A program made the position numbers and the translations under genes. 5,711 bases of DNA from Thermoleophilia bacterium. Its GTDB lineage: Bacteria; Actinomycetota; Thermoleophilia; Gaiellales; Gaiellaceae. The DNA lies in assembly GCA_025933895.1 (NCBI GenBank), contig JAICZB010000170.1, positions 1-5,711 of the forward strand, read 5' to 3'. Shown one piece after another: positions 1 through 5,711 of this stretch; the first letter of the stretch is position 1, and each line of letters starts with the position of its first letter. The notes under the pieces were generated by a model. That model was given only the letters and a program-made list of their open reading frames with translations, did no database searches and was not told the DNA's origin.

Positions 1-551
1 AGCCAGGCGCGCGCCGATGCCCTGGTCGGTGGGATCACACAGTTCGAGTTCTCGTTGCCGAGATCCCATGCCCAGACCGCGTCATGACCAGCGAGAGCGG
101 CGGCGGCCTGCGCGGCAAAGAGGGCCTGAGCGGCTCCAACCGCCGGATCCGTATACCAATTTCGGAGCCCGTTCTGGGCAACCCTGCCACCCGAGACGAC
201 CCGGAAGCGAGGATCACCGTCCGAGCCTCCGAGCGCCCACGCGGGGATCCAGTTCACGCCGCTCATGTGACCGGTGAAGAGGGTCGGGATCAGCGCGAGC
301 CCGAGCCCGGCGGCGAGATCGGCGACCTCGACGAGCCGCTCGAGCATGGATCGGTCGACCTCGTCCGGCGCCGGTTGGAAGTCTTCCCAGGTGAGAAAGA
401 ACCTCACGGAGTCGAGACCGCAGGCCGCGATCCGCGCAAAGTCGGTTGCAACCTCCGCGCGATCGAACCTCGACCACCAGCTCATCGCGGTGCGGGCGGG
501 CCAGTAGTTGACGCCGACCCGGAACGGCTCTCCCAGCGAGCTCTTGCTCAG
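1..551 (-). CDS. Clan-A glycoside hydrolase (GH5/beta-mannanase-like), N-terminal part
   Basis: Partial: 183 residues are present and the C-terminus lies beyond base 1. The predicted product is a TIM-barrel glycosidase of the cellulase/endo-mannanase type that cleaves beta-linked sugars. Seen: an early strand FRVGVNYWP (10-18), typical of these enzymes; VRFFLTWEDFQP (49-60), with the conserved clan-A Arg50; LALIPTLF (85-92); and AWDLGNENSN (161-170), where Asn166-Glu167 is the usual Asn-Glu pair carrying the acid/base. The nucleophile Glu would lie outside the window. No signal peptide is seen, so it is probably cytoplasmic. Start: no ATG, GTG or TTG occurs before the NYWP strand. A CTG at 551-549 lies 5 bases after GAGGAG (562-557) and overlaps the upstream stop as CTGA, so I chose it. 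It is probably co-translated with the glycosyltransferase. The family call is firm at clan level; the exact family and substrate are inferred. Confidence 0.85.
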   Translation of the reverse strand, partial: MSKSSLGEPFRVGVNYWPARTAMSWWSRFDRAEVATDFARIAACGLDSVRFFLTWEDFQPAPDEVDRSMLERLVEVADLAAGLGLALIPTLFTGHMSGVNWIPAWALGGSDGDPRFRVVSGGRVAQNGLRNWYTDPAVGAAQALFAAQAAAALAGHDAVWAWDLGNENSNCVIPPTRASARAW

Positions 552-1624
552 CGGGTCTCCTCTTTGCCGATCTGCGCATCGCGGTGGAGCTCGACGACGC
601 GCCGATAGAGGGCGAGGTAGTCGTCCACCATCCGCTCGACGTCGAAGCGCACTTCCACCGATGCGCGCACGGCTTCGCGGTCGAGTGCGCCCGAAGCGTG
701 GACGGCGGCAACCGCCTCCTCCTGGGTATCGACGAGGAAGCCGTTCTCGGCGTGATCGACGATCTCTGCCATCGAGCCGCGCCGCCGCGCAACGACCGGC
801 GTGCCACAGGCCATCGCCTCGACGACGCTGAAGCCGAACGGCTCGTCGAAGTTGACGAGGTGCAGAAGCGCCCTCGCGCCGCCGAGCAGGCCGCCCCGTC
901 GGTGGGGGCCGACCGGGCCGACGTAGCTCACCCGCTCCCCGTCGAGCCGCGGCTCCACAAGCTGCTCGAAGTAGCCGCGGTCCTGGACGATCCCGGCGAT
1001 CGTCAGCGGCATGCCGGCGCGCTCGGCGACGTCGATCGCCTCCACCGTCCCCTTGTCCGGATGGATCCGCCCGAAGAACAGGAGGTAATTGCCCGGCGTT
1101 CGCTGAAGCTCGAATGCGCGCAGGTCGATGCCGTGGTGGATCGTGGCGACGTAGTCGAGACGCTCGTGCCTGTCGGCATCGCTGATCGCAACGTAGTAGC
1201 CGCGCCCGTTGTACTTCTCGAACACGGAAACGATCTGCTCCGACGAGAACCCGTGGATCGTCGTCACGACCGGGGTGTCAACTAAACCGCTGTAGGTCAG
1301 TGGCAGGAAATCGAAGCTGTTGTGGATCACATCGAACTCGCCTGCACGTTCGAACGCCGCCGAGATGTGCAGCGCCTCCCACGCCTTCGCATGTAATGCC
1401 GGATCCTCCGAGTAGCCGGTCGGCGCCGTGCCGACGAGTTGAGCCGTCGTGAGGGAGTCTGCGGTGGCGAACAAGGTGACGGCGACTCCCCGCCTGACCA
1501 AGCCCTCGGTCAACAGAGAGGCGAACTGCTCCCACGGACCGTATCGGCGCGGCGGCACCCGCCAGGAGATCGGCGCGAGGATCGCGACCCGCAAGGTCCT
1601 GCCGACAGGAAGCCGGGTCGACAT
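548..1624 (-). CDS. GT4-family glycosyltransferase
   Basis: A 358-residue GT-B retaining glycosyltransferase that moves a sugar from an activated nucleotide-sugar donor to an unidentified acceptor; it is probably cytosolic. Seen: N-terminal acceptor-side fold with LRVAILAPISWRVPP (11-25) and a following YGPWEQ (28-33), GLVRRGVAVTLFAT (41-54) and TTIHGF (121-126); linker YVAISDADR (144-152) and HHGID (163-167); C-terminal donor-side domain with LLFFGRIHPDKG (181-192), YVGPVG (234-239), the EX7E motif Glu261-Glu269 within EPFGFSVVEAMACGTPVVA, and NGFLVD (294-299). The length is normal for GT4. The start is uncertain: ATG at 1624 is used, but GTG at 1678 and TTG at 1627 or 1594 are in frame, and none has a strong ribosome site. 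MRVAIL-like N-termini of relatives would fit the TTG at 1594. The stop overlaps the next gene's CTG by 4 bases, suggesting coupling. The donor sugar cannot be read from sequence. Confidence 0.93.
   Translation of the reverse strand: MSTRLPVGRTLRVAILAPISWRVPPRRYGPWEQFASLLTEGLVRRGVAVTLFATADSLTTAQLVGTAPTGYSEDPALHAKAWEALHISAAFERAGEFDVIHNSFDFLPLTYSGLVDTPVVTTIHGFSSEQIVSVFEKYNGRGYYVAISDADRHERLDYVATIHHGIDLRAFELQRTPGNYLLFFGRIHPDKGTVEAIDVAERAGMPLTIAGIVQDRGYFEQLVEPRLDGERVSYVGPVGPHRRGGLLGGARALLHLVNFDEPFGFSVVEAMACGTPVVARRRGSMAEIVDHAENGFLVDTQEEAVAAVHASGALDREAVRASVEVRFDVERMVDDYLALYRRVVELHRDAQIGKEETR
557..562 (-). promoter_or_regulatory. Shine-Dalgarno site supporting a CTG start
   Basis: GAGGAG on the minus strand, 5 bases before CTG (551-549). 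It lies inside the last codons of the glycosyltransferase gene. It decides the start of the glycosidase, because no standard start codon exists between here and the conserved first strand of the barrel. Confidence 0.6.
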
Positions 1625-2003
1625 CAACGTGCGAGGGTAGCTCCGACGGGCCCGCGGCGTTGCCCGCCGTTGCTCCACCTCGAGCGCTTCGAACGGCGGA
1701 GGTCCTCAACCATCGCTGCAGAGGAAGCCCGACCCGGCGATGCTCGCCCTCGTGGGTGAGATCGGACCTACAGCGGGGCCCAAGTTCACCGGAGCCGGCT
1801 TTGCTTAGTGGTGCGGCCTTACGAGTTCGCCCGAGAACACACCAGACGTCCCGCATCCGCTCTTAATCCCAAGGTCGCAGGTTCGATCCCTGCACGGCCC
1901 ATCAAGAAGTGCCTGCAAGTTGGTGCATTATGTCGAAGAGAGCGATTGTTGAAGCGGGCTCGAGCAAAGTGCATTCGGCGTCGCACGTTCAACGTCTCGC
2001 GGG
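1625..2003. other. Gene-free gap holding a tRNA remnant
   Basis: About 380 bases between the KaiC-like gene and the glycosyltransferase, both on the minus strand. Open frames here show no recognisable protein. The only recognisable content is the 3' half of a tRNA-Lys (1860-1904). Bases 1905-1975 are visibly more AT-rich than the flanking genes and contain GTGCATT twice (1923-1929, 1969-1975). A weak 5-bp hairpin (GGCGA-TGC-TCGCC) sits at 1736-1748. I see no convincing terminator after the KaiC-like gene and no clear promoter for the glycosyltransferase, although a gap of this size makes a separate transcription unit likely. Confidence 0.6.
1860..1904 (+). pseudogene. 3' half of tRNA-Lys(CUU), possible att site
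   Basis: The stretch reads as tRNA from the anticodon loop to the 3' end: loop CTCTTAA (1860-1866, anticodon CTT), 3' anticodon stem TCCCA (1867-1871), variable loop AGGTC (1872-1876), T stem GCAGG/CCTGC (1877-1881/1889-1893, fully paired) around TTCGATC, acceptor 3' strand ACGGCCC (1894-1900), discriminator A1901, then TCA in place of CCA. The expected 5' parts are missing: no TGGGA precedes the loop (ATCCG is there), and no GGGCCGT acceptor 5' strand or D arm lies upstream. It therefore cannot fold as a tRNA. A clean break at the anticodon loop is what tyrosine recombinases leave at the far end of an element inserted into a tRNA gene. A decayed tRNA from some other rearrangement is the alternative. 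No integrase is in the window. Confidence 0.8.
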
Positions 2004-3449
2004 CTACCTGGAGTCGTGCTCGCGCAGCGCGCTCCAGCCGAGTACGCCGGTCAGTCCCTCGAGCTTGTCTCCGACGGCGAACCCATCGCCGTCGATGTCG
2101 TAGTGGCGCAGTCCTTTCTCGTGGTCGGAGTCGCGCATCTTGAGCACGTTGACGGCGCGGCGCATTTCGGAGTCCATCTCGATGTAGCGGAGAAGGATGA
2201 CGTTGTGGAAGAGGAAGGAGAGCCCGCCGAGCGGTGTGGAAAGGGGGCCGAGCGTTGCGATCTCGCTGGTGATCAGCGAGGTGGCGCCGCAGGCGCGCAT
2301 GAAGCCGACGAGGGTGCGTGAGTAGGCGGGGAAGCGTTCGGCCTCGCGGGCGGCGAAGACGAGTTCGGCAAGGCTGTCGATCACGATCCGCCGCACCTTT
2401 CCGTCCGCGGTTGCGGCGCGCACGGCGGCGCCGAGCACGTCGAGGTCGAGGTTGCCCTGCGGTACGTGGTAGATGCCGAGTTGGCCCGAGTCGCGGGCAG
2501 CGGCGAGGTGGTGGCCGAAGGAGGCGGCCTTCTTGATGAGCTGGTTGGCGTCCTCCTGGAAGGAGACGTACAGGCAACGATCCCCGCTCTCGAGCCCCTG
2601 CGCGACGAACTGGAGCGCGGCGATCGTCTTGCCCGAGCCGGACGGGCCGAGCAGGGCGGTCGAGTCGCCGGCCGGGATGCCGCCGACGATCATCTCGTCC
2701 AGGCCGGGGATCCCGCTCGGGATCCGGCCGTTCTCGAGCGTGAAGCTCACCGGGGCCAGCGATTCGAGCCGTGCCGAGACTCTGATGCCGGTCTGGTCGA
2801 TCTCGAGCGAGTGCTTGCCGCCGAGGTGGTCGGAGCCGCGCAGCTTGGTCACCCGCAGCCAGCGCCGGTCGACCGGCTCGTGCGCTTCGTAGGCGAGGTA
2901 GACGATGCCGTCGGCGAGCGAGAACTCCGGCGAGCTCTCCAGCTCGTCGGGGCTGTACTCACCGAGGAACAGGACGACGGTGTCGCTGTGGGCGACCTTG
3001 CCTGCCAGGTCGTAGATGACCCGGCGCAGGGCGCCCTCGTCGACGAAGTCGCGCAATGCCTTGGCGCTGTCGATCACGATCAGGCAGGGCTTGCGCTCGA
3101 AGCAGACGCGGACGATCTCGCTGATCATCGGCCCCAGCGGGTCGCCGTCCTTGCCCTGTTCTTCGAGCAGCAGGTCCGCGAGGTTGACGAACTCGACCCG
3201 CTCGTCGAGGCCGTCCGCGTCGAAGAACTCGAATCCCTCCAGGTAGCGGACGAGCTTCGCGTGCGGCTCGGCCAGAGTGGTATAGAAGACCGCCTTCCGC
3301 TCGGCGGTCGCGGTCTTGAAACAGATCTGCTGGGCGAGGATCGTCTTCCCCGTCCCGGGCCCGCCCGCAAACACCACCAGCGAGCCGACCGGAATGCCTC
3401 CGCCGAGCGCCAGGTCGAGCTCGGCGATCCCGGTGCCGAGCCGCTCCAT
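2004..3449 (-). CDS. Double-domain KaiC-like RecA-superfamily ATPase
   Basis: 481 residues (cyanobacterial KaiC is about 519), two KaiC domains in tandem. Domain 1 (about 1-230): Walker A GGPGTGKT (29-36) and Walker B LIVIDS (123-128). Domain 2 (about 235-470): Walker A GPSGSGKT (268-275), Walker B RIVIDSL (354-360), and the characteristic KaiC tail ILLRYIEM (418-425) with VNVLKMRDSDHEKG (433-446). The paired catalytic glutamates after Walker A are altered in both domains: TLAE (58-61) and SFQE (296-299) keep only the second Glu. By hand alignment the KaiC Ser431/Thr432 autophosphorylation pair becomes Ser411-Phe412. The family is expected to form ATP-driven hexamers and to act as a signalling or timing ATPase in the cytoplasm. 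Its start overlaps the upstream stop by one base (TGATG), with AAGGA (3463-3459) 9 bases before ATG, so it is co-translated with the kinase/receiver. No kaiA or kaiB is visible; a clock role is not shown. Confidence 0.95.
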   Translation of the reverse strand: MERLGTGIAELDLALGGGIPVGSLVVFAGGPGTGKTILAQQICFKTATAERKAVFYTTLAEPHAKLVRYLEGFEFFDADGLDERVEFVNLADLLLEEQGKDGDPLGPMISEIVRVCFERKPCLIVIDSAKALRDFVDEGALRRVIYDLAGKVAHSDTVVLFLGEYSPDELESSPEFSLADGIVYLAYEAHEPVDRRWLRVTKLRGSDHLGGKHSLEIDQTGIRVSARLESLAPVSFTLENGRIPSGIPGLDEMIVGGIPAGDSTALLGPSGSGKTIAALQFVAQGLESGDRCLYVSFQEDANQLIKKAASFGHHLAAARDSGQLGIYHVPQGNLDLDVLGAAVRAATADGKVRRIVIDSLAELVFAAREAERFPAYSRTLVGFMRACGATSLITSEIATLGPLSTPLGGLSFLFHNVILLRYIEMDSEMRRAVNVLKMRDSDHEKGLRHYDIDGDGFAVGDKLEGLTGVLGWSALREHDSR

Positions 3450-4522
3450 CAGGCCGCATCCTTCCGGCTCAGCGAACGCGCAGTGTCCAGCAGCTCGTCC
3501 AGGTCGAACGGCTTGCGGAGCGCCGCGTCGGCGCCCGTCAGCTCGATGTTCCGGCTCGAGCTGATCACGATGATCGGGATCCCGGCCGTGGCGGGGTCGT
3601 CGCGCAGGCGTTCGACCAGATCGCGGCCGTTCATCACCGGCATCATCAGGTCGGTCACGATCAGGTCCGGCAGCTCTTCCTTCACCCGCTCCAGCGCCGC
3701 GGCGCCGTGATGCGCCTCTACAACCTCGAACCCCTCCGTCTCGAAGACCATGCGAAGGAGAAAGCGCATGTTCGACTCATCGTCGACCACCAGGATCTTG
3801 CTCACGCCCTCGCCCCACCTCTGCCGGTCGGACCCGACCGATCGATTATCCAGCCTCGGCTCCGCCTCGCACAACGACATGAGGAAGCAGGCGCCGTTCG
3901 GCTGCCCCGGTTCGTACCACACCCGGCCGCCGAACGCGTCCACCAGACCATGCACGATCGCCAGGCCGAGCCCGGCACCGTGCCCGTCGCTCGTCTGCCG
4001 GCTGAACTTCTCGAACAACCTCTCGGCCAGCTCCGCCGGCACACCGGAGCCGTCATCGGAAACCGAGAGCAGCACCTCCTTCGACGTGCGCGTCGCCTCC
4101 ACTCGCACACGCCCGCCCCCGTACCGGTACGCATTCGTGAGCAGGTTCACCAGCACCTGCTCCAGCCGCGCCGGATCGGCGCTCACCCACAGCCCCTCAG
4201 GCAGGGCCAACTCGACAGAACCCCTTCGCGGTGGCGGCGCGTCCTCGAGCGCCCGCCGACATGCGTCCGCCAAATCAACGGACTCGAGGACGACCCGAAA
4301 GCGCCCCGCCTCGACCTGCGCCAGATCCAACAGGTCGTCTACGAGATTCGCGAGTTGGCCACCCTGCGCATGAATCCTGCGCAGCGACTCGTCGACCTGC
4401 TCCTCAGTCAGCTCGTGCCGGCGCCCCTCAAGCGTGGCCGCGAGCCCGACGATCACCGCGATCGGCGAGCGCAACTCGTGCACCACCAGGCCCAGGAACT
4501 CGCTCTCGGGCTCTCCGCTCAT
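3449..4522 (-). CDS. Sensor-less histidine kinase fused to a C-terminal receiver domain
   Basis: 357 residues from ATG at 4522 (GTG at 4543 is also in frame; an in-frame TGA just upstream limits the gene; neither start has a clear ribosome site). HisKA: H box FLGLVVHELRSP with His15 as phosphoacceptor (9-20). HATPase_c: N box LVNLLTNAYRYGG (Asn126, Asn130), G1 DDGSGVP (156-162), G2 GHGAGLGLAIV (180-190). A linker of about 20 residues (about 219-239) leads to a receiver domain: KILVVDDE with Asp247/Asp248, phosphoacceptor Asp291 in VTDLMMP, Ser321/Ser322, and Lys337 in RKPF. Only 14 residues precede the H-box His, so there is no PAS, GAF, HAMP or membrane sensor. It would be soluble, taking its signal through a partner. 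It is the first gene of an operon with the KaiC-like ATPase, the obvious candidate partner. There is no DNA-binding output domain. The fusion junction looks like old intergenic sequence (see findings). Confidence 0.95.
   Translation of the reverse strand: MSGEPESEFLGLVVHELRSPIAVIVGLAATLEGRRHELTEEQVDESLRRIHAQGGQLANLVDDLLDLAQVEAGRFRVVLESVDLADACRRALEDAPPPRRGSVELALPEGLWVSADPARLEQVLVNLLTNAYRYGGGRVRVEATRTSKEVLLSVSDDGSGVPAELAERLFEKFSRQTSDGHGAGLGLAIVHGLVDAFGGRVWYEPGQPNGACFLMSLCEAEPRLDNRSVGSDRQRWGEGVSKILVVDDESNMRFLLRMVFETEGFEVVEAHHGAAALERVKEELPDLIVTDLMMPVMNGRDLVERLRDDPATAGIPIIVISSSRNIELTGADAALRKPFDLDELLDTARSLSRKDAA
3459..3463 (-). promoter_or_regulatory. Shine-Dalgarno site of the KaiC-like gene
   Basis: AAGGA on the minus strand, 9 bases before ATG (3449-3447), inside the last codons of the kinase/receiver gene. 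Together with the TGATG overlap it supports this start and coupled translation. Confidence 0.65.
3825..3840 (-). repeat. Perfect inverted repeat in the kinase-receiver linker
   Basis: On the minus strand CGGTCGGGTCCGACCG is a perfect 7-bp inverted repeat with 2 central bases, or a 6-bp stem with a four-base loop. It lies 19 bases before an in-frame GTG (3805-3803) at the first residues of the receiver domain, just before a possible ribosome site AGGTGG. It may be a relic of an intergenic region or a translational control element; it may also be chance in GC-rich coding DNA. Confidence 0.4.
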
Positions 4523-4562
4523 CCCGAGCGCGCCCCGAGCCACGCTCGGTCGGTAAGAGGAC

Positions 4563-4613
4563 GCTCACACCGCATACTCTCCCGTTCCCCCGCCGACCGC
4601 AGGCTCACACCGC
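4563..4613 (+). repeat. Two 11-base direct repeats, possible regulator site
   Basis: GCTCACACCGC occurs at 4563-4573 and again at 4603-4613, identical in all 11 positions, 40 bases start to start, close to four helical turns. They lie 41-91 bases upstream of the kinase ATG in the divergent gap, a position suited to a regulator acting on the kinase-KaiC operon or the YihY gene. The function is inferred; chance similarity is possible. Confidence 0.4.
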
Positions 4614-4747
4614 GAAGCGCGTCTGCGACGAGAGGCGCGGCGAGTCGCCCACCCCACCGCCGTTGAACCCGTTTGCCGTGTCGCTGATCGAGCAAGCAGG
4701 CACTCAGCCCTAGAACCTCAGCACGTGCAGGCCGACGAGCTTGCCCC

Positions 4748-4751
4748 AGGA
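4748..4751 (+). promoter_or_regulatory. Shine-Dalgarno site of the YihY/BrkB gene
   Basis: AGGA, 7 bases before the ATG at 4759. It supports this start over others in the region, and the protein begins in the usual place for the family, about 40 residues before the first conserved TYYGFF motif. Confidence 0.6.
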
Positions 4752-4758
4752 CGATCAG

Positions 4759-5711
4759 ATGAGCAGGTTTGGCGAGCGATACAGCCGCTTCGATCGCTTC
4801 CAGCAGCGGCACCCCTGGCTGGGCTTCCCGCTCGCGGTGCTGCAGAAGTACGCCGACGACCAGGGCGGCTACCACGCCGCCACGATCACCTACTACGGCT
4901 TCTTCGCGATCTTCCCGCTGCTGCTCATCCTCACGACGGTGCTCGGCTTCATTCTCCAGAGTCACCGACACCTCGAGCAGAGGATCGTCGATTCCGCGCT
5001 CGGCCAGTTCCCGGTGATCGGGCCGCAGCTCAGCCACGGTTCCCTGCACGGCAGCACGCTTGCGCTCGTCCTCGGGCTCACTGCAGCGCTCTGGGCGGGA
5101 ATGGGCGTTTTCCTCGCGTCGCAGAACGCGATGAACCACCTCTGGGGCGTCCCCTTCAAACGCCGCCCCGACCCGCTACACGCTCGCGGACGTGCGCTCC
5201 TATTGCTACTGCTGCTCGGCGGCGGCGCGATCGCGACAACCGTCCTCGCCGCGCTCGCAACGGTCGGCGCCGGGTTCGGCGTCTCCTGGAAGATCGGCTC
5301 GCTCGTACTCTCGACCGCGCTCAACATCGGCCTCTTCTGGCTCGCCTTCCGCGTCCTCACCGCCCGTGAGGTGAGCTGGCGGCAACTACGCGGCGGCGCG
5401 GTCGCGGCCGGGATCCTCTACGAACTGCTGCAAACCCTCGGCGGCTACTACGTCGGCCACACCTTGAAGCACGCGAGCAACGTCTACGGCACCTTCGGCC
5501 TGGTGATCGGCCTGCTCTCCTGGATCTACCTCGCAGCCCACATCACATTGCTCGCCGCAGAGGGAAACGTCGTCGCGACCCGGCGGCTCTGGCCGCGCAG
5601 CTTCTCCCTCATGATCGAGCAGCCGGTAACCGGAGCCGATAGGCGCGCGCTCACCCAGCGTGGCATGGTCGAGGAGCGCCGTCAGGACGAAACGGTGAGC
5701 ATCGACTTCTC
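4759..5711 (+). CDS. YihY/BrkB-family inner-membrane protein (C-terminus outside window)
   Basis: 317 residues are in the window and the frame is still open at the end. The YihY/BrkB (formerly 'RNase BN') family are polytopic inner-membrane proteins of poorly defined function, proposed as transporters; the older ribonuclease assignment is not supported. Seen: a cytosolic N-terminal stretch, then TYYGFFAIFPLLLILTTVLGF (44-64), the family's first conserved motif and membrane segment; further hydrophobic segments at about 99-120, 144-170, 181-202, 212-230 and 242-266, giving about six; GVPFKRRP (130-137) after the second segment; and the conserved late motif VYGTFGLVIGLLSWIYL (242-258). A charged hydrophilic tail starts at about residue 270. 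ATG at 4759 has AGGA at a good distance. It is transcribed away from the kinase-KaiC operon, so any shared regulation would act through the divergent gap. No oddities are seen. Confidence 0.95.
   Translation, partial: MSRFGERYSRFDRFQQRHPWLGFPLAVLQKYADDQGGYHAATITYYGFFAIFPLLLILTTVLGFILQSHRHLEQRIVDSALGQFPVIGPQLSHGSLHGSTLALVLGLTAALWAGMGVFLASQNAMNHLWGVPFKRRPDPLHARGRALLLLLLLGGGAIATTVLAALATVGAGFGVSWKIGSLVLSTALNIGLFWLAFRVLTAREVSWRQLRGGAVAAGILYELLQTLGGYYVGHTLKHASNVYGTFGLVIGLLSWIYLAAHITLLAAEGNVVATRRLWPRSFSLMIEQPVTGADRRALTQRGMVEERRQDETVSIDF

Larger units (their letters stand above)
4544..4758. other. Divergent intergenic region, presumed promoters for both directions
   Basis: About 215-236 bases separate the minus-strand kinase operon from the plus-strand YihY/BrkB gene, so promoters for both must lie here. 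I could not identify a convincing -35/-10 pair on either strand; CATACT at 4572-4577 is the nearest to a -10 box and lacks a good partner. The region holds two identical 11-base direct repeats (4563-4573 and 4603-4613) and an 8-base palindrome GCACGTGC (4720-4727). No small gene or RNA is recognised. Confidence 0.55.

Noticed and set aside
214..807. 197-residue minus-strand frame spanning the glycosyltransferase end and the glycosidase start
   Set aside because: It is out of frame with both recognisable proteins and is Arg/Ala-rich without domains.
1736..1748. Hairpin GGCGA-TGC-TCGCC as a terminator
   Set aside because: Only 5 bp, with no U tract on either strand; expected by chance in GC-rich DNA.
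1800..1860. Possible diverged 5' half of the tRNA-Lys
   Set aside because: No strand pairs with the acceptor ACGGCCC or with TCCCA, and no D arm can be placed, so it does not complete a cloverleaf.
1819..1905. Minus-strand frame with MGRAGIEPATLGL, resembling many database 'proteins'
   Set aside because: This peptide is the antisense translation of a tRNA 3' end (here 1860-1904) and is a known source of spurious annotations.
2466..3710. 414-residue plus-strand open frame
   Set aside because: It lies antisense to the clear KaiC-like gene, has low-complexity Arg/Ala/Glu/Asp-rich content and matches no family; it is a by-product of high GC.
4720..4727. Palindrome GCACGTGC upstream of the YihY/BrkB gene
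   Set aside because: A single 8-base palindrome with no second copy or promoter context; not enough to call an operator.

Overview
The window is GC-rich DNA that reads like a free-living, high-GC bacterium, most likely an actinobacterium. The GT4 and glycosidase style and the KaiC-like gene would fit the Thermoleophilia/Solirubrobacterales area, but that placement is a guess from sequence flavour. Four protein genes lie on the minus strand and one on the plus strand. Two run off the window edges.

Left part (1-1624, minus strand): a GT-B glycosyltransferase of the GT4 type (1624-548) is followed, with a 4-base overlap, by the N-terminal 183 residues of a clan-A (GH5/mannanase-like) glycoside hydrolase that leaves the window at base 1. 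The hydrolase appears to begin at a rare CTG codon with a good Shine-Dalgarno sequence, forming a CTGA stop/start overlap. The pair looks like a translationally coupled saccharide module.

Middle gap (1625-2003): there is no convincing protein gene. It holds the 3' half of a tRNA-Lys(CUU) gene (1860-1904, plus strand): anticodon loop, 3' anticodon stem, variable loop, perfect T arm, 3' acceptor strand and discriminator. No matching 5' half is present. This is the usual appearance of the distal attachment site left by an element that integrated into a tRNA gene. By that geometry the integrated DNA would lie to the left (the GT/GH side) and the old chromosome to the right.

Centre (2004-4522, minus strand): a two-gene signalling operon. 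The first gene encodes a short histidine kinase with no sensor domain, fused in one reading frame to a response-regulator receiver domain. Its stop overlaps by one base (TGATG) the start of a double-domain KaiC-like ATPase. No KaiA or KaiB is visible. The likely scheme is a soluble kinase/receiver pair that communicates with a KaiC-type ATPase, loosely like SasA-KaiC, but with no recognisable input domain.

Right part (4759-5711, plus strand): a divergently transcribed YihY/BrkB-family polytopic membrane protein, cut by the window end after 317 residues. The 236-base divergent intergenic region carries two perfect 11-base direct repeats 40 bases apart, a possible regulator site. I see no rRNA, intact tRNA, CRISPR array, insertion sequence or convincing terminator.
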